Shown piece by piece: positions 57,701 to 64,000 of a stretch of 64,000 nucleotides of DNA (its first letter is position 1; every line of letters begins with the position of its first letter). The stretch lies in NCBI RefSeq assembly GCF_902459465.1, contig NC_047083.1, positions 684,501-748,500 of the forward strand, written 5' to 3'. The notes beneath the pieces were generated by a model. The model worked only from the letters and a program-made list of their open reading frames with translations. It had not been told where the DNA came from and made no database searches. The translations under genes were made by a program, and so were the position numbers. The DNA is from Asterias rubens (taxonomy: Eukaryota; Echinodermata; Asteroidea; Forcipulatida; Asteriidae).

Positions 57701-57748
57701 CTTTTTATTTCTCTCTGGATTTTATTGAAAAGAAAACTTGTTTCCGAA
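54705..57748. other. No gene recognised upstream of the second tetraspanin exon
   Basis: 55868-55942 is a small inverted repeat (TAGGCGGC ... GCCGCCTA). 57210-57260 is an (AAAC)n-like microsatellite. The CpG-containing stretch at about 57430-57530 (GAAATGGCGCC) may be promoter or leader of the exon at 57749. Confidence 0.4.
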
Positions 57749-57814
57749 ATGGCTGTGTCGGGTTTTGTGGCATGTGTCAAGTATTTGATGTTTGCATTCA
57801 ACTTTTTGTTTTGG
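57749..57814 (+). CDS. First coding exon of a CD9/TSPAN4/9-like tetraspanin (partial)
   Basis: ATG at 57749 opens 22 codons, MAVSGFVACVKY then LMFAFNFLFW, ending at a phase-0 GTAAGT donor (57815). This is the classic tetraspanin start: a short tail with a cysteine, C-x-K-Y, then a membrane segment with F-N-F-x-F-W. It is close to the start of vertebrate TSPAN4, TSPAN9 and CD9, and the intron sits in the same place as in the gene at 6350. The upstream in-frame codons back to 57536 are open but unlike the family, so I chose this ATG. The remaining exons (L-G-G-x-G..., GC-GA, large loop) were not found before 64000, so the first intron exceeds 6 kb. Tetraspanins organise plasma-membrane protein webs. 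Confidence 0.75.
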
Positions 57815-59520
57815 GTAAGTTGTTAAAAATTGTAAAAAACATTTTGTGAAATCTGAACTTATGCGGTTTTACTTTTACTTTAGAGCTTGTGGAGTAGGGC
57901 TCTTTGGTCGCAGTTCAACTTCAATTTTATTCTTCGGTTCTTCTAGGCTTTTTGGTTCAGAATTTTGATGGACCCAGAAAAGTGTGTTTGTGGTTTAGTA
58001 GGTCTAATCGCAATTTAGTTTTATGGTTGACTCTTGTTTCTGTGTTTCCCTGCGATATGTAAATGTATAACCTCTTCGAAAAGCTATATAAATTTAAGAA
58101 GTTGTTAAACAAGTTTCATCGTTGCAGGAGTTTTGAGTTGATTGAGTCCTCGGGAGGATGGAGGGTTACAATATAATCGCACCGCATACTTTTCATGAGA
58201 TTTGTACCTTATTTTAGTGTTTATAAGTAGTACAAAGTATGTCGGCATACTCTTTTTAGGCCCGTTCCTTAAGTTTTTTCGCAGAACCGAAAATATCACT
58301 TTTATTTTTTCTGATCTAAAAATTTTTCTATTTTGAACAGTTATGTCAGTCACAGTTCAATGCACAACTAATTTATTTGGTAACTTGATTCATTGGTAAA
58401 ACTTGAGTTATTTGTAACTTGAGTTTTCATTACTTGGAATGAAACACTGTTTCTGTGGTTTATGTGGATTCTGTACACCATTGCAGACAGGAACTATGAG
58501 AAATGTAAGACTAAACATTAATTCAGACTTAGGTGTGAGAAAACAACAGCTGACATTTTCTCAAGATTATAAAGAAATCCAGTCCTGCTTTTTGATCTAG
58601 ATTACTGAGGATAATGATCAAGTTCTAGCTGGAGGTTATTAAAATTGACATTTCCATTTTGTAATAAATTCTGATGATGGCTTGGCCATCTTTTTGTTTC
58701 TCACATTCAACTAATGTGTTCAAATTGAGGCTAGAAGGAGAAGTAGTCTGGCCCTTTTTGTGTTAAGAACTATAATTGCCACAGTGTGTTCAGGGTACGT
58801 GACTAAGATGCTATGGTCTACTGAGCCCTGATAAACAGAGCGGAACGATGAAACTGATGACATTTTGAAATCCTCGCCGCTGGAGCGAATCATCCATTCA
58901 ATGAATCCACGAATGACATTTTTCTCTCTGCGCTTTCTTTATAGGGAAAGGATTTTGAACCGTTTGTTTGATTGTTTTAATCCGCTAAAAATATAGATAC
59001 CAATTATTATTGAATAAAACTAAACTGCTAATTTAAATCATTTTAAAAGGTGGTCGGGTTTTTGAGATATCACCGACAGTCCGGAACGATTATGTCTACG
59101 CATAATCCGAATCGCTGTCTGTATTTCACACAAAGCTCATTTTATTAAATTATACCGACAACAAAACATTGAGAAAATTTCACCAGGAATGTTTTTCACC
59201 AGTCATGTGAAAAGGGCTAAAGTCTTAGACTGAGATCTCAGTGGAGACCTAAGACACTGCTAAATGTCATGAATGTGACTTTGGCACTTAGCCAAATAAT
59301 ATATTTATCATATCGGACTTCTTCTCCAGTAATTCAATCCCCGCCCCCGCCTTCTTCCTTACTGCAGATGTCTTAAAGAAGTTATTTATAATCCTGTAAA
59401 TTAAATCTCAGACATGTCAGCCACATTTTACAAGAAGGGCAGTCTCAAACATTTTTTTCCACACAAAATGATCAAATTAAAAGGCAATGTGTTTCTCTGG
59501 TTTTTGGACCGTTCGGTTGG
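57815..59520 (+). other. Intron of the second tetraspanin; no further exon seen
   Basis: I searched by eye for an acceptor followed by L-x-G-x-G and for a G-C-x-G-A block and found none. 59040-59160 contains TTTTTGAGATATCACC..CCGGAACGATTATG text, repeated at 59548-59585. Confidence 0.4.
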
Positions 59521-59529
59521 TTTAATCCT

Positions 59530-60305
59530 AATTAAATGTATAGTCACTTTTTTGAGATATTGCTGAAAATCCGGAGCGAATTTGTCCGGAAGCCGATGTA
59601 CAACCCCTAAAAGGAATACACAATCGCAGTAAAGCTTCTCAGATTCAAATTGTGGGGTAGAAGAACTTATGTTTTACATAACCACACTACTTTGAATTGA
59701 AATTTTTCTCAAAATGTTTTATACTATCGGAAGCTGCTGTACTTCTATTCCAACAAGTAGTTTTTACTGTCATTAATTTAAGAGTGATTGTCAAACTTAT
59801 ACCTTCCCTTTAATAACTAACTGTCATCATGTAAAGAATGGTTAAATTTATCACATTCTTTATCTGCAATGTAAGAAGGAAAGTGAAATCGAAATAAGAA
59901 ATGAAACTCTATCAAGGTTCATTTCCTCTAAAAGGTAATCAATTGTAAGTTGAACAATTCCAACAATCATTTCCTTGTATCATGGTAAGGACAGAGAAGG
60001 ATGCTTGTATCAAATATCGTAACTTGTATAGGGAGGGCCTGCAAGGCCTCCAAGTTTACTTTTTAAGAAGTAACAGCAGCTTTGGGTTTATAAAGCATTA
60101 TGAGACCCTTATACTTTGAAGTAAGTGGAAGGAAAAATATGTAAATTTTTGTCTCCCAAGTTTGAATCTGAGAAGCGTTACTGACAGTTACATGTCTCAG
60201 CTTGTGTATTCCAATGTATCTACAATCATAGAGCTTACTCTATGCTACAACATATGATATCAAACAAACAGTTCCAATCACCAAGCTTATACAATCCCTT
60301 TAAAT
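59530..60305. repeat. Two interspersed-repeat copies (AATCTGAGAAGCGTTAC family)
   Basis: 59530-59815 and 60025-60305 share a CCCTTTAA end, CTTATAC(A)CTTCCC-like words, AAGCATTATGAGA.. and TTTGAATCTGAGAAGCGTTA in one or other orientation. Confidence 0.4.
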
Positions 60306-60959
60306 AAAGTCAATTGCAAAGATTTTCTTCTGTGCATAGCCAGTACTCTGCTTTTACACACAATCTGTGCTTTGTTTTTGTTTTAAATGTGTAACATTCT
60401 TAGTATTCAAAATGATGAACAAAAATATGTTTTGCTTTTTTTTCAAAATAAGAATTTGTTTATGTCTCTTTTGAATTCACAACAGTATTCAATGTGTTCA
60501 GTCCACTATCCCAAAACACTGTTATAAAACCCAAGTATTTTGGCAGTTCCTGCAACCTGCCTTCCCCTGTTTAGCCCTGATCATGGAGCTATAAAGTCCA
60601 GAAGTATTGAACACCTTGTCTGAAACTCAAGGACAAATTGTTGCAAGTTCAGCCCCTAGGGAAGCAGTCTTGCAACTTTAGAAGTAGTGCTGAGAGGGGA
60701 GTCAATGGAAACCATATAGCTAGGTCCTAGCTCTATGGGGAAACTAATAAAGTGGTGTATGCCAGTGGGAATTCAGTCATATTGCAGTGGAACATTTTGT
60801 CTGGTTAACTGATTTGTAACTTGGGGACACGAAGGGATGGTGTTGCGATTGCTTATTGTGTTTTGAGATTTAAGTGGAAATAGTGTGGGAACAGTGTTTA
60901 AAAAGGCTCGCTGTTGTAGTTTACAGTGGTAGCAGTTTCCCTTAAGTAAATAAACAAGT

Positions 60960-61310
60960 TTGACAAGTGAACCTGTGTCGATTGTTTGTGTAAAAACACA
61001 GTGGACTAATCCATTTCTAGGAGAACAGACGACTGAAGAAGTTGGTCTTCAAAGTTGCAAGAGAATAATGAAAGAACAAACACCCTTGTTGTACAAACTT
61101 ATGTGCTTTCAGATGCCTGAAGTCTTTTTATATTTCAGTAATAAAATAACTGTATGTTACTTCAGATGGAGCCATTTCTCACAATGTTTTACACTATAAA
61201 CAGCTCCCCATTGCTCATTTTACCATGGTTTTACTAAGTACATTTGTAATGTAAGTTATTATGCTTACAACTATTTTAGGTAGTTATCAATAGTGTCCAA
61301 ACAGACTAGG
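60960..61310. repeat. Degraded family 1 MITE fragment
   Basis: AAGTTGCAAGAGAATAATGAAAGAA, CACCCTTGTTG, TTACTTCAGATGGAGCC and GTAGTTATCAATAGTGTCCA follow family order. Both ends are blurred. The plus frame at 60960-61199 is part of it. Confidence 0.55.
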
Positions 61311-62173
61311 CACCATTTTACCTTGGCCTCCTAATAGTTGTTCCTGTTTGATAGCAGTAACTTGTTAAAGAACAATCCCCTTAGCCTTGCTCTTAAATGA
61401 TTTGTTCGTGGTGTGTTTTATATCTGAATCAGATGATTAATATTATAAACAGATCATTAATCAACTTGCTCCATTGGTTGACGTGGAGCTTGGTGTCAGG
61501 AAAGTGTGTGAATGTTGTCTGAGTTCAAAAACAGGTGTCTTGCTGTTTTGGGGTGCACAGTGTGCACTTGTTTACGTTAATGGACTAAACACAACTTTGT
61601 TGAGACTCAAAGGGTTCAAGTACAGAATTTAGTATTGACCTTTGAACTTTGACCTTGCAATGGCTGATCATGGCTGATATCACTCAGTAAGGATTTGCTG
61701 GAGTGTGTTGATAATGGTGGTAGAGAATCAGAAATTTAGAGACCCTGTTTAATTTTTTAAACAGGTACTGAAGACTGTGGGCTTTTGGGGGGGGGGGGGG
61801 GGCACAAAGGCTCTCTGGTGCCTGGAGTAGCACAGTGACCTTTCAACTACCTCCTTGCTCATACTGACAAGTCGAGACACACCCATCTTGCATGATTTAC
61901 AGCGGTGTAACTTTCAACTGATGTAGGAAATTATTCCTAAACAGGTCAATTTTGTTTATGACTCTCTGAATCAAACCAGACATTTACTGCTTGCTGTTAC
62001 ATTGATTCTGAAGTTTCCTCAACTCATGTGGGGTGGTATTCACAAAAAGTCTTGTAGGACTAGCCTTAAGTTTTTAAAAAATAACTCTAGGACTAGACCC
62101 AATTCTTCGGACCATCTTTTTGAAATGGACATCATGATCACTGAGTTCAATCAAAGCTGTATCACACCAAGAG
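61311..62173. other. No gene recognised
   Basis: A G16 run at 61787-61802. The 62032-62110 segment (TTCACAAAAAGTCTTGTAGG) resembles the 46225-46270 segment (TTTCACCAAGAGTTAGGAC), a possible short repeat. Confidence 0.3.
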
Positions 62174-62351
62174 GCAGTTTACAGTCAACCCGTTCCAGGC
62201 AAACTCCATGAAGGCAAAGCAGTTTACAGTCGACCCGTTCCAGGCAAACTCCATGAAGGCAAAGCAGTTTACAGTCGACCCGTTCCAGGCAAACTCCACG
62301 AAGGCAAAGCAGTTTACAGTCAACCCGTTCCAGGCAAACTCCACGAAGGCA
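62174..62351. repeat. 45-bp tandem repeat, four units
   Basis: The unit GCAGTTTACAGTCGACCCG + TTCCAGGCAAACTCCATGAAG + GCAAA starts at 62174, 62219, 62264 and 62309. Units differ only at GTCGACC/GTCAACC and CCATG/CCACG. Because 45 is a multiple of three, frames on both strands stay open. Confidence 0.95.
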
Positions 62352-63339
62352 AAATATTCTCATGCCAATTTTCTTTTAGTTATCTTGGGGATAGTTTGTA
62401 ATGTAAGACATTGTTTGAAAAAGTGTAGCTAGCTAGGCAGTTGGTCGACAGTTGCAAGCTGTGACAAGGCCCCAATGGTAAGAGATGGATCTAATTGGTC
62501 GTTTAGTTTAATTGTCTCTAACTTAACTTGTTGGAACAAATAAAATTACGTCAAAATTCTTACTTGTATTGAGGAAGTTAGAGAGGGCAAGCCAATGGTC
62601 CTGGTGAACTTTATTTGTACAACGTTGTAGATGGTCTGCCTCATGGTTCTGATTTGATTATTTTACTGAGTGTTGTTTTTTTTATCTGAAACCTCCGCTC
62701 TAGAACAGGAAATCCTGAGCCCACATTGAAAATCCTGTCTAGAAAATAGCCTTGGGGCTTGTGTTTGGGAATTTGTACTTTTGTTTTTACGATCAGTAGA
62801 CTTGACTTGAAACTTTGGTTTGTAAGTCTCTTTTTTGAGAGAGAGATGTTCAACTAGAACTATCATGTAAAAGAGGGAAACACTGTGAGGAATATTTGTT
62901 TTTTGTTTGATATGGTGTTATTTTAGGCTAGACTTTCTATGTTGGGGCTAAAGAAGCACTTGGACCATACTGAGTTGTTGTGGATATTTACCGGGGGAAA
63001 AAAGGTTATCAGGGGACTTGTACAAGTTTATTTGACCTGTGTGTGCTTAACTATGTGGTTGTTTGGTTTGGAGTTTGGGCAGTTGGTGCTTGTTCCTACC
63101 TCCACATCATGTAGGCCTTTGGATTGTTGTAAACCCATCCCCTCATTATTGCCCCTTGGTTTGCCACAGACCCTGCCAGCTAAGAATGTTGGTTGCCATG
63201 GGTGACTTGGCTTGGCTCAAGGTAGCCATTAATGGTATTCAGGGACTGGCTTGGAATCAGACAAAAAATCTAATCTGGAAGTCTGGAAACAATCAGGAAT
63301 AGTTTATTAGTGGCTTTTTGTTTCAAAGAGTATTTGAGG
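62352..63339. other. No gene recognised (intronic)
   Basis: Frames at 62641-62866 and 62939-63302 lack recognised motifs and splice support. Confidence 0.35.
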
Positions 63340-63800
63340 AAGAATTGTGCTAGGGTCGAAACGTCAGATCACTTACTATTTTGTTCGGTCTGTTCTATAG
63401 GTCCTTTTGGTTGATAAGCAGTTTGCAACAGCTTTTAAAGCTATATTTAATTTAATAACTTAGAGAAACCGTGAGGAAAGAAATATACCAACAATTGAAG
63501 GGAACATTGGGGAAAGTTTTGTTTGGAAAGGTGTATTTTGGCAAGAATATGCCTAACTAAATAATGAAGAGTTTTCATTCTGATGAAGGTTTCATAAGTT
63601 TGTCAACAAGTTTATCCTTTGTGACTGTTCCCTTTGTTTCCAACTTCTTGAGGTCCTTTCTTCCAACCCCCTGGTCGCCATACTAATTGTTTACCCCTTG
63701 TTTTCTCTGTGGGCTTCTGACTCTCTCTCTCTCTCTCTCTATTCATGTATTTCCACTTCAATGTTCTACATTTAGGGTCAAAATGTCAGGCCATCAAACA
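63340..63800 (+). repeat. GTCGAAACGTCAGG family, two fragments, with a (CT)n run
   Basis: 63350-63370 has GCTAGGGTCGAAACGTCAG. 63570-63800 has the T/C-rich body with TTCATGTATTTCCACTTCA, (CT)n at 63720-63740, and a degraded AGGGTCAAAATGTCAGGCC. Confidence 0.5.
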
Positions 63801-64000
63801 AAAAATTGCAACTCTAACTTGAAATGAATACATGTTTTTTAGAAGTTGATGATAGTGATACATGTGCTGTTCATCAATTCTGAGTTCACTTCTCATGTTA
63901 ATTAGTGAAGAAATAGAATAAACACAGGGTTGGGTCAAGTTGCAATGTGTGGACCATAATGAGTTCAGCATGTGGGTAGCTATGCTTAATGTACAGGGAA

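Noticed and set aside
62939-63302. Second exon of the tetraspanin starting at 57749
   Set aside because: No acceptor in phase and no L-G-G-x-G or GC-GA block; the residues do not fit the family.

Overview
This is eukaryotic, animal nuclear DNA: genes have introns with GT/AG borders, there are tetraspanin exons and clustered C2H2 zinc-finger genes of vertebrate/echinoderm type (linker HTGEKPFVC), and most of the rest is non-autonomous DNA transposons and decayed non-LTR retroelement pieces. The style of the TTAA-flanked hairpin elements and of the zinc-finger clusters suggests an echinoderm, perhaps a sea star. This is inference, since no species-specific gene was identified.

Layout. (1) 1-879, minus: first two coding exons of an unidentified gene leaving the window, with a GC-box-bearing stretch at about 1540-1670 that may be a shared promoter. 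(2) 6295-11883, plus: a complete seven-exon tetraspanin of 254 residues, closest in motif pattern to CD151/TSPAN11. (3) 14.2-38.9 kb: a minus-strand cluster of C2H2 zinc-finger genes in every state of life. A (14.9-16.4 kb) is a broken array. B (20.4-21.8 kb) is a pseudogene. C (29.45-31.4 kb) is the intact 594-residue paralogue of B. F (34.5-35.26 kb) is an almost erased relic. D (35.76-36.54 kb) and E (36.74-37.93 kb) are intact arrays separated by a 190-bp spacer of decayed fingers. B and C lie in a direct segmental duplication (19106-24217 and 27452-33026). (4) 38.9-57.7 kb: mostly repeats, with one possible tetraspanin-like first exon at 40657. (5) 57749-57814, plus: a convincing first coding exon of a CD9/TSPAN4/9-like tetraspanin whose other exons must lie beyond the window.

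Mobile DNA dominates. At least three hairpin families end in TTAA; one family ending CAGGCCTG has 6-bp target duplications in three copies; one 241-bp element has a 10-bp target duplication inside a zinc-finger relic; several tRNA-like SINE heads and LINE tails are present. Zinc-finger genes C and E share homologous 5' noncoding exon starts, so they descend from one duplicated unit. Gene C has gained seven nearly identical 84-bp fingers relative to B, and gene E carries a 17-unit pentapeptide repeat upstream of its fingers. No rRNA, CRISPR, bacterial or viral gene was seen.
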